NCBI GenBank assembly: GCA_964502705.1
Contig: CAZCXZ010000015.1
Coordinates: 1-41,985 of the forward strand
Origin: Berkiella sp964502705
GTDB taxonomy: Bacteria > Pseudomonadota > Gammaproteobacteria > Berkiellales > Berkiellaceae
Direction of reading: 5' to 3'
Length of the DNA stretch: 41,985 nt
The translations under genes and the position numbers were made by a program. The notes beneath the pieces are model-generated. The model was not told where the DNA came from and did no database searches. It saw nothing but the letters and a program-made list of their open reading frames with translations. Below, in pieces: positions 34,609 through 41,985 of this stretch (the first letter of the stretch is position 1; every line of letters begins with the position of its first letter).

Positions 34609-35967
34609 TTAATGCAGCGGTATAATGCGCTCTTCTGGGGGGAACGCTTTAGGCACGTCAGCCTCCATACTGGTGCGACGGGGTGGATTGGGTGATTTAG
34701 GTTCAGCTGGTTCATCTTCAAACTGTTCGTTCCAGTATTCAGCCCCTGTTACGCTGCGAAACACCGCACCCAACACACTTTGTTGATTTTTGGGAAGTGA
34801 TTTGATGCCGAGCTTTTCAAACTCACGACGATACTCATCGTCAAGTTCATGTAGTTGTTTAGCAACGGGAGTAGCCTGCTGATTCCTTCTCGAACCACTA
34901 TCTTTGGCAACCGCTTTTTGGTCCATTTGGAGTCGACGAAAGGGTAGTCCAGAAACTTCCTTGATACGTGCTTGTCGGTCTTCAGGCATTTCACCCTCCA
35001 CATAGGGAGTAATGCTGTCCCGCTCAGCCATTTCCTCGCTACTTAATGCCGTAGGCATTTTGGCATTCCAGCTCTCAACGCGCGCGCGAATGCCGGCAAA
35101 GCGGCCGCCACTTCTATCTACATCGACTAAGCGTGCTTTTCTTCCAGCTTCCACTGTTTGCCATCGCGCTTGGCTAGCCTCTAGTTGTGCTGGAGTAGGA
35201 GCGCTTTTTGTAGAAGGGAACTGAATTTCATAGGTAATTGCCTGTAAGATTTTGTCGACAGTTGTAGCGTGCTTAGCAAAAGCAATAAAACTATCTCTTA
35301 ATTCTGCAGGAATATCGGTGGGCTTATTCGCATCCGCAATTGCTGATTCAAGGTCTTTTTCTATTTGAACCTGCGCGGTTCTTGCAACTTCAAGCAAACT
35401 GGGAGCAGGTACTGCATTAGAGCTTGAAGGCGTGGTTGCAGAAATCGGCTTTTCTGCTTCAAGGTGCATAATATCAATTTTAATCTGATTTAGCTTCTCG
35501 CTTAATGCGACAGCATAAGATCTAGCACGAGCTTTCAACTCAAATTGCATAATCAGTGCGCTGAGCTGTGTTTTTAATATATCGGGTGTAATATGCGCCT
35601 CAGGTGACTTCAGATTCCTACGAATCACCTCTAAAAAGATATTAACTTGGCGCTGTGTTTCAGCAAAGCTTCTATTTAGACTCCCTGCTTCAATTAATAA
35701 TCTGGCTTGTTGCTTGGCTCTCTCATCTATTTGTGCGAAATCATCACGAGTTAAATCTCTAGTATTATCTAATCTTTGGTCTAATAAACGTTGGTGTAAC
35801 GCTTGCACATGAGTGAGTTGATTTGGCTCAGGTTTTTTATTGTGCAAGAACGCAGACATTTTTTCATGAAATTCTTGATAGATTGCTTCAATAGCACTGG
35901 GGCTGTGTTCTGATGATGATGTTGAGGCGCTATTGGAACTGCTGCTAGAAGGTCCATACTTACTCAT
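34609..35967 (-). CDS. Ser-rich, coiled-coil protein of unknown function; 3' end probably frameshifted
   Basis: This 452-residue soluble protein matches no family I know. It begins with a low-complexity Ser/Thr stretch (MSKYGPSSSSSNSASTSSSE), then long charged helices with heptad-like patterns (about 25-300), and a polar, Arg/Glu-rich C-terminal third. There is no signal peptide or membrane segment. It stops shortly after a C-run on its strand (34637-34642); one extra C would let it run on in another frame to a TAA at 34460, adding a helix-like tail ending TEKLAKVKL, for a product of roughly 500 residues. The low-complexity start and all-helical build are common among intracellular-pathogen effectors, but nothing proves that role. 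Confidence 0.6.
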   Translation of the reverse strand: MSKYGPSSSSSNSASTSSSEHSPSAIEAIYQEFHEKMSAFLHNKKPEPNQLTHVQALHQRLLDQRLDNTRDLTRDDFAQIDERAKQQARLLIEAGSLNRSFAETQRQVNIFLEVIRRNLKSPEAHITPDILKTQLSALIMQFELKARARSYAVALSEKLNQIKIDIMHLEAEKPISATTPSSSNAVPAPSLLEVARTAQVQIEKDLESAIADANKPTDIPAELRDSFIAFAKHATTVDKILQAITYEIQFPSTKSAPTPAQLEASQARWQTVEAGRKARLVDVDRSGGRFAGIRARVESWNAKMPTALSSEEMAERDSITPYVEGEMPEDRQARIKEVSGLPFRRLQMDQKAVAKDSGSRRNQQATPVAKQLHELDDEYRREFEKLGIKSLPKNQQSVLGAVFRSVTGAEYWNEQFEDEPAEPKSPNPPRRTSMEADVPKAFPPEERIIPLH

Positions 35968-36158
35968 GCCAATCTCCTTTGGTGTAGAGTATTCAGAGGA
36001 TTTAATAACTTAAATACACTGAATGCTGATGTGAACTATCACCAAACTATCAGCTTCAAAGTCATAAGGGAAGAGCGCAAATAAGGCAATTTATTCGTTG
36101 TTAGAAAGTTAGATTAGGCGGCTCGCAGGTAGTTTGCCGCCTAGCAGAGTTGGTATGA

Positions 36159-36875
36159 TTAGAGGTTAGACATTAACTCGCGTTCTTTAACAGATGGTTC
36201 AGGTGATCTTTCACGTTCACGATAAAACGCTTGAATGTATTCCACAATATCTTCTGGCGTATCAGCAACATGAAATAAATTTAAATCCGCTTCATTGATA
36301 GTACCTTCGCCAACCAGTTGTGATTTAAACCATTTGATCAAATCGCGCCAAAAGGGTTCAACAGCTAATACAACGGGAATTTTTCGTGTTTTACCGGTTT
36401 GGATCAAGGTTAAAATTTCAACGAGTTCATCTAAGGTGCCAAAGCCACCTGGCATAACGACATAGGCAGAAGCATATTTAACAAACATCACTTTACGAGT
36501 GAAAAAGTGACGGAATCGAATAGAAATATCTTGGAATGGATTCGCATTTTCTTCATTGGGCAACACAATGTTTAAACCCACGCTGAACGAAGGACCTTGT
36601 TGTGCGCCTTTATTTGCGGCTTCCATTAAACCTGGGCCACCACCAGAAACAACAGAATAGCCCGCTTCAGAGAGTGCTTTCGCCGTTTGGCAGGTGAGGT
36701 CATACCATTTATGTCCAGGGCCTAAGCGCGCTGAACCAAAAATACTAACAGAGGGGGGAATTTGAACTAAACGCTCATAGCCTTCTACGAATTCGGCCAT
36801 AACTTGAAAAATTTTCCAAGATTCGCGTGCCATAAGAGAGTCGTTAACAGTTGTTGTTTTTTTAGGATTACTCAT
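36159..36875 (-). CDS. LOG-family protein (TIGR00730, Rossmann fold)
   Basis: A 238-residue cytosolic protein with the PGGFGTLDELVEILT motif (P-G-G-x-G-T-x-x-E) and GSARLGPGH, VSGGGPGLMEAANKGA, all diagnostic of the LOG family, old name 'lysine decarboxylase-like'. Characterised members are nucleoside 5'-monophosphate phosphoribohydrolases. The longer form (FQVMAEFVEGYERL leader) fits the type II subgroup. The start is ATG 36875, with GAGG 6 bases upstream, rather than ATG 36887. It is divergent from ppc. The 35968-36158 interval behind it shows no gene. Confidence 0.88.
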   Translation of the reverse strand: MSNPKKTTTVNDSLMARESWKIFQVMAEFVEGYERLVQIPPSVSIFGSARLGPGHKWYDLTCQTAKALSEAGYSVVSGGGPGLMEAANKGAQQGPSFSVGLNIVLPNEENANPFQDISIRFRHFFTRKVMFVKYASAYVVMPGGFGTLDELVEILTLIQTGKTRKIPVVLAVEPFWRDLIKWFKSQLVGEGTINEADLNLFHVADTPEDIVEYIQAFYRERERSPEPSVKERELMSNL

Positions 36876-36989
36876 GCTGAGCCTCATATAATTCTTATGG
36901 TTACACTTTTACTATAACACAGCCTAGAAGACTTTCCAGCGAAGGTGCGTCTGTTATAATGATGATATCAACCCGATTTGGGCCATACC

Positions 36990-39632
36990 ATGAACGATCT
37001 TGACGCAGAAGCGCCATTACGCAAAGACGTGCGACTACTGGGTGAATTATTAGGTAAGACCTTAAAAGAGCAGGTGGGTGACTCGCTTTATGAAAAAGTA
37101 GAAACCATTCGCCGCTTGGCAAAAGAGGCGTTTGATGGTCATCCTGCTGCGTTTGATCAGCTTGATCAAGTGCTTGGCGCATTAGCCCCGCAAGAAATGT
37201 TAGGCGTCGTACGGGCTTTTAGCCATTTTTTGAATTTAGCCAATATCGCTGAAAACGTTCATCGGATCCGTCGAACCAAATGGTATCGTCAACATTTACA
37301 ATCGTCCATTCAACCTGGATCGTTGGAAGCCCTTTTTTTAACCTTTCAATTGCAACAATTTTCCAAAGATAAAATCCAAACGGCTATTAGCGATCTTAAC
37401 ATCGATTTAGTGTTAACAGCGCATCCCACTGAAGTGATGCGTCGTACAATTATGCAAAAATTTGATAAAATCGCCAATTTTATCGGCCAGTCAGCAGATG
37501 AAGACCATGATCATAAAACAGGGATTTACCGTGAATTAACCGCTATTTGGCAAACAGATGAAATCAGAAGGCGAAGACCAACACCAATCGATGAAGCCAA
37601 ATGGGGTTTTGCGGTGGTTGAAAATAGCTTATGGTTTGCTTTACCTGAATTCTTACGGGATTTAGATGCGCATTTAAAGCGATGGACGAACACACGTTTG
37701 CCTATACATGCGACACCCATTCGATTTACTTCCTGGATGGGTGGCGATAGAGATGGAAATCCTAATGTCACTTCAGCCATTACTGAACAGATCTGTTTGA
37801 TGTCTAGATGGGTAGCTGCGGATTTATATGAAAAAGACGTCATTCAATTAAGTGCTGCGCTCTCGATGCAAACTTGTGACGAAACGTTACGAGAGAAAGT
37901 TGGAGAGGAAAGTGAACCATATCGTGCTTATTTGCGACAATTAAAGCGCCGCTTAGCCTTAACAAAAACTTTTCTTGAAGAATCATTAGCCAATCGTCCG
38001 GCAAGTAGCGTTGATATTATTCTCGATAAACAAGATCTTCTTGAGCCTTTAATGATCTGTTACGCGTCATTGCAAGCAACGCATGCATCTCCGATAGCTG
38101 AAGGTGAATTGACCGATACGATACGGCGTGTCAATGCGTTTGGCATAACGTTATTACCGCTTGATATTCGAGACACTGCCGAAAAGCATACCCAGCTGTT
38201 AGATGAAATATCGCAACAATTAGGGCAGGGTTCATACAAAGCATGGGATGAAAAAACCCGTTTTGCCTTTTTAGATAAATGCTTATCATCTTCGCAAAAA
38301 AACTTTCCAGTACCATTATCGCTGAGTGATCAGAGTAAAGTGGTATGGGATACGTTTAAAATGATTGCAAGGCAATTACCGGCTTCCTTGGGGGCTTATG
38401 TGATCTCAATGGTGCATGCGCCAAGCGATGTGTTAGCGGTTTGTTTGCTACAGCGTGAAGCGGGTATTCAACATCCATTGCGTGTGGTGCCGTTGTTTGA
38501 AACGCGATCGGCTTTAGAATCCGCTGCAGATTGCTTAAACACCTTGCTCAACAACCCATGGTATACGCGCTTTATCCAAGGCCGCCAAGAACTGATGATT
38601 GGCTATTCCGATTCCGGTAAAGATGCAGGGATTATTGCTGCCGGATGGGCACAATATCAAGCGCAAGAACAATTGGTGGCAGTGGCTGCACAATATGGCA
38701 TTCAATTAACGCTTTTTCACGGACGTGGTGGCTCAATTGGTCGCGGTGGCGCACCAGCGCATACTGCGATTTTATCACTTCCCAAAGGCGCTCTAACCGG
38801 CAGTTTACGAGTGACTGAGCAGGGTGAAGTGATCCGCAATAAATATGGTTTACAAAAACGCGCTCGGCGTTCATTAGAAATTTATACCACCGCAACCTTA
38901 GAAGCGATGTTGATGCCACAAGTAGTTCCTGACCCATCATGGCGTGATGTCATGAATTTGTTAAGTCAAACCAGTTTTGAAGCATACAGCCAGGTTGTCA
39001 AACAAGATAAGCAATTTGTGCCCTATTTTGAAGCGGTTACGCCGCAGCAAGAAATTGGCGCACTCATGATGGGATCACGTCCAGCGAGACGACAATCGAG
39101 TTCACATGACATTGAAAATTTACGCGCTATTCCTTGGGTATTTGCTTGGACACAGAACCGCCTACTGTTGCCCGCATGGCTAGGCGTAGGGGAAGCCTTA
39201 AGTGACGCTATAGCACAAGGCATATTACCGGAATTACAAGTCATGGCTCGAAGCTGGCCATTTTTTCGCACGTTGCTTAGCATGATAGAAATGGTTTTAG
39301 TAAAAACTGATTTATCGATTGCAACTCGTTATGAAAATCGTCTTGCTAGCGATATGAATGCAATTGGCAGCAGGCTACGAGAAAAATTTCAATTAACCCA
39401 TCACCAACTAAAGGCAGTGCTAGCAGTCGACGCCTTATTAACGAGTAACCCAACTTTATTAAGAACCATTAATCATCGATCGCCCTATTTATATCCCTTA
39501 CATGCCCTGCAAGCAGAATTACTCTGGCGCGTACGCAGTCAAACACTCAAAGCGGATGAAGCGGAGGTATTGCGAGATGCGTTGATGGTGAGTATTAGCG
39601 GCATCGCCGCCGGCATGCAGAATACGGGTTAA
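36990..39632 (+). CDS. ppc: phosphoenolpyruvate carboxylase
   Basis: PEPC adds bicarbonate to phosphoenolpyruvate to form oxaloacetate, refilling the TCA cycle. The 880-residue protein has VLTAHPTEVMRRT (catalytic His), GGDRDGNPNV, GYSDSGKDAG, the FHGRGGSIGRGGAP loop, and the invariant C-terminal QNTG. Length fits E. coli Ppc (883). ATG 36990 is preferred over TTG 36978. It stands alone between the divergent LOG gene and repeat copy B. Confidence 0.97.
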   Translation: MNDLDAEAPLRKDVRLLGELLGKTLKEQVGDSLYEKVETIRRLAKEAFDGHPAAFDQLDQVLGALAPQEMLGVVRAFSHFLNLANIAENVHRIRRTKWYRQHLQSSIQPGSLEALFLTFQLQQFSKDKIQTAISDLNIDLVLTAHPTEVMRRTIMQKFDKIANFIGQSADEDHDHKTGIYRELTAIWQTDEIRRRRPTPIDEAKWGFAVVENSLWFALPEFLRDLDAHLKRWTNTRLPIHATPIRFTSWMGGDRDGNPNVTSAITEQICLMSRWVAADLYEKDVIQLSAALSMQTCDETLREKVGEESEPYRAYLRQLKRRLALTKTFLEESLANRPASSVDIILDKQDLLEPLMICYASLQATHASPIAEGELTDTIRRVNAFGITLLPLDIRDTAEKHTQLLDEISQQLGQGSYKAWDEKTRFAFLDKCLSSSQKNFPVPLSLSDQSKVVWDTFKMIARQLPASLGAYVISMVHAPSDVLAVCLLQREAGIQHPLRVVPLFETRSALESAADCLNTLLNNPWYTRFIQGRQELMIGYSDSGKDAGIIAAGWAQYQAQEQLVAVAAQYGIQLTLFHGRGGSIGRGGAPAHTAILSLPKGALTGSLRVTEQGEVIRNKYGLQKRARRSLEIYTTATLEAMLMPQVVPDPSWRDVMNLLSQTSFEAYSQVVKQDKQFVPYFEAVTPQQEIGALMMGSRPARRQSSSHDIENLRAIPWVFAWTQNRLLLPAWLGVGEALSDAIAQGILPELQVMARSWPFFRTLLSMIEMVLVKTDLSIATRYENRLASDMNAIGSRLREKFQLTHHQLKAVLAVDALLTSNPTLLRTINHRSPYLYPLHALQAELLWRVRSQTLKADEAEVLRDALMVSISGIAAGMQNTG

Positions 39633-39663
39633 AAAAATGCCCATTACTTTTTATATATTCCAT

Positions 39664-39929
39664 AGCAGCGGTAGCTGCGTAGGATTTTAGCCCCGCGTGT
39701 AGGCCGTCGAAGCAAAGCGAAGATGGCCGGAACGTGGGGGAAACGCATCCATCACCTCACACCAAGCCGCGGCAGCGGCGAAACTAAAAGAGTAAATAAA
39801 AAATATAAGATGTTTCGCCGCCGCCGCGGCTTAAATAGAGAGGGGGCTTTATACCCCACGTTCCGGCTTATTCGCCTTCGGCTCCTAAGCCTACACGCGG
39901 GGCTAAAATCCTACGCAGCTACCGCTGCT
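39664..39929. repeat. large nested palindromic repeat, copy B
   Basis: This 266-base element lies 31 bases after ppc. The outer 40 bases are perfect inverted repeats (39664-39703 and 39890-39929). The inner palindrome has arms AAGCCGCGGCAGCGGCGAAAC and GTTTCGCCGCCGCCGCGGCTT. Compared with copy A it is inverted: the side segment rich in CGAAGC is on the left here and on the right in A. Substitutions relative to A occur in matched pairs. The remaining 166 bases up to adk hold only the putative adk promoter. Confidence 0.88.
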
Positions 39930-40050
39930 GAAGAAGAAGCGTGATGGCAGATCAGTATTTATACCATTATCAATCTGCAACATTAGATGTTTACCTAACA
40001 AATAATCTATAATTCTTTGATTGTGATTAGGCCCGATTGTAAACTCTGGT

Positions 40051-40056
40051 TATAAT
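40051..40056 (+). promoter_or_regulatory. candidate -10 box for adk
   Basis: A perfect TATAAT lies 39 bases before the adk ATG. The best -35-like hexamer 18 bases upstream (TTAGGC) is poor. Confidence 0.35.
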
Positions 40057-40095
40057 TCAGTGTCGGTTATGTTAAGCCTTAAAAGGAACTAAAAC

Positions 40096-40749
40096 ATGCG
40101 GTTAATACTGCTTGGACCCCCGGGATCTGGCAAGGGAACGCAGGCCCAATACATCATGGAACGCTATGAAGTGCCGCAAATTTCTACAGGGGATATGCTG
40201 CGAAAGAGTGTTGCTGACAAAACACCCCTTGGAATGCAAATCAAGTCCATTATGGATGCAGGTAACTTAGTATCTGATGATATTATCATTAAATTAGTCC
40301 AAGAAAGGATCAAGCAACCAGATTGCAGTGCAGGCTTCCTCTTAGATGGCTTTCCACGCACGGTTAGGCAAGCGCAAGCGTTAACCAGTTCTGGCCTCAA
40401 AATAGATAAGATCATTGAACTAGAAGTATCTGACGACGAAATTGTGCGCCGTTTGTCTGGAAGACGCGTTCACCCAGGTTCTGGGCGTGTTTACCACATT
40501 GAACACCAGCCTCCAACTAGACCGAATCTTGATGATGTCACCGGTGAGCCGCTGGTTCAGCGAGAAGATGATAAAGAAGAAACGATTCGTAAACGTTTAT
40601 TGATTTATCATGCACAAACTAAACAAGTTTCTACCTATTACATGGGCCTTGCATTAGCAAATGCTGAAGATGCGCCTGCCTACGTTAAAGTCAGCGGTGA
40701 GCAGCCACCTTTGGTTGTTTGCGACGAGATATTTCGTAACTTATCTTAA
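40096..40749 (+). CDS. adk: adenylate kinase
   Basis: Adk interconverts ATP + AMP and 2 ADP. The 217-residue long form has the P-loop LLGPPGSGKGTQA, STGDMLR, LLDGFPRTVRQA (AMP site), a full LID domain (GRRVHPGSGRVYH to TRPNLDDVTGEPLVQREDD) without the four zinc cysteines, and the R-L-x-x-Y-H motif. AAAGGAAC precedes the ATG. It is followed by a hairpin at 40763-40789. Confidence 0.97.
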   Translation: MRLILLGPPGSGKGTQAQYIMERYEVPQISTGDMLRKSVADKTPLGMQIKSIMDAGNLVSDDIIIKLVQERIKQPDCSAGFLLDGFPRTVRQAQALTSSGLKIDKIIELEVSDDEIVRRLSGRRVHPGSGRVYHIEHQPPTRPNLDDVTGEPLVQREDDKEETIRKRLLIYHAQTKQVSTYYMGLALANAEDAPAYVKVSGEQPPLVVCDEIFRNLS

Positions 40750-40762
40750 TTTCCCACCTATA

Positions 40763-40789
40763 AAATGAGGGGCTTTGTGTCCCTCATTT
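40763..40789 (+). terminator. terminator-like hairpin after adk
   Basis: AAATGAGGG (40763-40771) and CCCTCATTT (40781-40789) form a 9-pair stem with a 9-base loop, 14 bases after the adk stop. The A and T runs are part of the stem, so it could work on both strands. Confidence 0.6.
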
Positions 40790-40888
40790 ATGATCAGCGT
40801 TCGCTTAAAAATATGTGGAATTCAGCTAACATTGTGCTATGGTAAATTATGTGCACCTTTTTGCAGGACTGTTAATGGGAGAAAAAAT

Positions 40889-41395
40889 ATGACATTAACA
40901 AAACATAAAACGAAATCTAAGACGAAAACCAAAGCGAAATCACGAGTAAAGGCTAAGAAAAAAGGAACGTTGTCATCGATGCTGGCGCAAAAAATGCGTA
41001 CTGCTCAAATGGCTGAAAAACGCGCCGTAAAACAACTCAGCGAATTTATGCGTAAGCATAAAAAAGCGTTGTTAAAAATGCGTAAAAAAGTGCGTGCCAT
41101 GATTGCGAAAAAGACCAAGCAAGCTCAAAAAGCTCGGACTGAGTTAACCAAAAAGCATATGCTCGCTATTAAGAAATTAAAGAGAGAACATGCTAAAGCG
41201 TTAACGAAAGTGCAAAAAACGCATAAAACCAAAGCCAAGACCCGAACTAAAACAAAAGCTAAATCAAAAACGAAAGCAAGAACAACCAAAGCCAGAACGA
41301 CCCCCCGTAAAACAACCAAAGCGACCCATCGTAAAACGGCTGGTAAAAAAGTAGTTCATCTGCGACACTATCGACATATTCGCAAAGCTGCTTAG
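40889..41395 (+). CDS. histone H1-like Lys/Ala-rich basic protein (AlgP/Hc1-like)
   Basis: A 168-residue, extremely basic protein. Start ATG 40889 has GGGAG 7 bases upstream; the open frame from 40775 is spurious. Residues 1-24 and about 115-158 are K-T/K-A/R-T repeats (KTKSKTKTKAKSRVKAKKK, KTKAKSKTKARTTKARTTPRK), like eukaryotic H1 tails, AlgP or chlamydial histone-like proteins. The middle (about 28-110) is a charged helix. It presumably binds DNA or RNA without sequence specificity. It is flanked by hairpins on both sides, so it is a single-gene unit. Low complexity limits any family assignment. Confidence 0.7.
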   Translation: MTLTKHKTKSKTKTKAKSRVKAKKKGTLSSMLAQKMRTAQMAEKRAVKQLSEFMRKHKKALLKMRKKVRAMIAKKTKQAQKARTELTKKHMLAIKKLKREHAKALTKVQKTHKTKAKTRTKTKAKSKTKARTTKARTTPRKTTKATHRKTAGKKVVHLRHYRHIRKAA

Positions 41396-41414
41396 TTTTA
41401 GATTAGCTGCTAAA

Positions 41415-41466
41415 CCGTCAACATCTAGACTCAAGCGATGTGAGTCTTGTTGGCGGTTTTCTATTT
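41415..41466 (+). terminator. rho-independent terminator after the histone-like gene
   Basis: A long imperfect stem runs from CCG (41415) through CAACA and AGACTCA to TGAGTCT, TGTTG and CGG (41456), followed by TTTTCTATTT. Stem and T-run are both good. Confidence 0.85.
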
Positions 41467-41479
41467 GGAGATATTATCA

Positions 41480-41977
41480 GTGACGGTCTTTTCAATTGAT
41501 AAACTCATGCAAGAGACAAGGCGTCTGGCAGCCCAATACCGACAGAGTACCGGACAGACTCTCCCTATTAGTGGTGAATTAGCACGCTATGATGCTGCAC
41601 GATTATTAGCTTTAGTCCCACTTCCAACACCGTTAAAAGGCGTCGATTTTAAGGGCGTTGAAGGACCTTTGGCTGAGCAACTTATTCAAGTTAAGAGCCG
41701 TGTCATTTTCGATGAAAGCAAATCAGGATATCGAATCGGGCAACTCAATTTGGGTGGGGATTGGCAGATCTGCGCCTTGGTGCTTTATGAAGCGAATTAT
41801 GAACCTTATGCCATATATATCGCCACACAAGCCGATATTGCAGAATCCTTAGATAAGCGCCGCGCATCGAATACACGCGGTCAAATGTCTCTCGCACAAT
41901 TTAAGCATTTGTCGACCTTAGTTTGGACGCTCGAAAATGGTCTTGAATGGGACGATTTGTGGTCTAACGCGTCTTAG
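41480..41977 (+). CDS. conserved hypothetical protein
   Basis: A 165-residue soluble protein. Start GTG 41480 has GGAG 9 bases upstream; the frame from 41447 would begin inside the terminator. It opens with a helix (IDKLMQETRRLAAQYRQSTGQTLPISGELARYDAARLL), followed by IQVKSRVIFDESKSGYRIGQLNLGGDW, which has the look of a small alpha/beta nuclease-like or DUF domain (V-K-S/G-R), then ALVLYEANYEPYAIYIA. The pattern resembles an uncharacterised bacterial family sometimes seen near restriction genes, but I cannot name it. It is complete, ending 8 bases before the window edge. Confidence 0.6.
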   Translation: MTVFSIDKLMQETRRLAAQYRQSTGQTLPISGELARYDAARLLALVPLPTPLKGVDFKGVEGPLAEQLIQVKSRVIFDESKSGYRIGQLNLGGDWQICALVLYEANYEPYAIYIATQADIAESLDKRRASNTRGQMSLAQFKHLSTLVWTLENGLEWDDLWSNAS

Positions 41978-41985
41978 CCTCGTTT

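Noticed and set aside
3377..39929. CRISPR array from the scattered palindromic repeats
   Set aside because: Copies are kilobases apart, lack regular spacers, and no cas gene is present.
39723..39944. A 73-codon open frame inside palindrome copy B
   Set aside because: It is a by-product of the GC-rich palindrome arms; copy A has no equivalent frame.
1..41985. tRNA or rRNA genes
   Set aside because: I saw no tRNA cloverleaf or rRNA-like segment by eye in the intergenic regions; a tRNAscan-type search would settle it.

Overview
The window reads as chromosomal DNA of an AT-leaning gammaproteobacterium. Housekeeping blocks keep familiar gammaproteobacterial order: recJ-prfB-lysS, rpoE-rseA-(insert)-mucD, lepA-lepB-DUF4845-rnc-era-recO-pdxJ-acpS, rlmD-relA-mazG. 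Between these blocks lie AT-rich genes without recognisable bacterial relatives that look like host-interaction proteins: a caspase-like membrane protein, a short-repeat protein and a Ser-rich coiled-coil protein. That mix suggests the intracellular Legionellales/Coxiellales side of the class (Legionella, Coxiella, Berkiella-like). This placement is an inference from gene content; no rRNA or marker alignment was possible.

Layout. 1-3.4 kb: end of an unknown gene, an Mth938/DUF498 protein (minus), a COG4255-type protein and recJ. 3.4-6.1 kb: prfB, with an intact programmed +1 frameshift, and lysS. 6.2-8.0 kb (minus): HDOD protein and ygfZ. 8.1-9.4 kb: DUF924, sdhE, ygfX. 9.4-13.9 kb: rpoE, a very short rseA, a 558-residue caspase-like two-TM protein, and mucD/degP. 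14.0-20.7 kb: the compact lepA-to-acpS run, joined by 1-11 base overlaps, with an Era carrying a long acidic N-terminal extension. 20.7-22.6 kb: a scarred accessory spot holding a repeat-protein gene, an N-terminal remnant of a relative, and broken copies of the barA 3' end. 22.6-26.5 kb (minus): an ABC-type substrate-binding protein and a BarA/GacS-type hybrid kinase, translationally coupled, with a 10-N assembly gap in the binding-protein gene. 26.6-28.9 kb: small lipoprotein, exported bactofilin-like protein and an NSS transporter. 29.0-34.4 kb: exonuclease, rlmD, relA, mazG. 34.5-36.9 kb (minus): Ser-rich unknown protein and a LOG-family protein. 37-42 kb: ppc, adk, a histone H1-like basic protein and an unnamed conserved protein.

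Two families of palindromic repeats punctuate the intergenic spaces. The small family (about 55-78 bp, two adjacent hairpins inside short terminal inverted repeats) occurs at 3.4, 6.1, 13.9 and 26.9 kb. The large family (about 261-266 bp, nested palindromes) occurs at 33.4 and 39.7 kb in opposite orientation. The two large copies differ at many positions, yet the differences are matched on both arms so pairing is kept.

The most interesting items are the caspase-like gene wedged inside the sigma-E cluster together with an RseA lacking any membrane segment; the disrupted barA tail duplication hosting the repeat-protein gene; the covarying nested palindromes; and the acidic tandem-repeat extension of Era. 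Two sequence-level corrections are proposed: the N gap at 25622-25631 is probably a false gap over a 4-base contig overlap, and a G-run at 34637-34642 probably hides a frameshift that cuts off a C-terminal tail.
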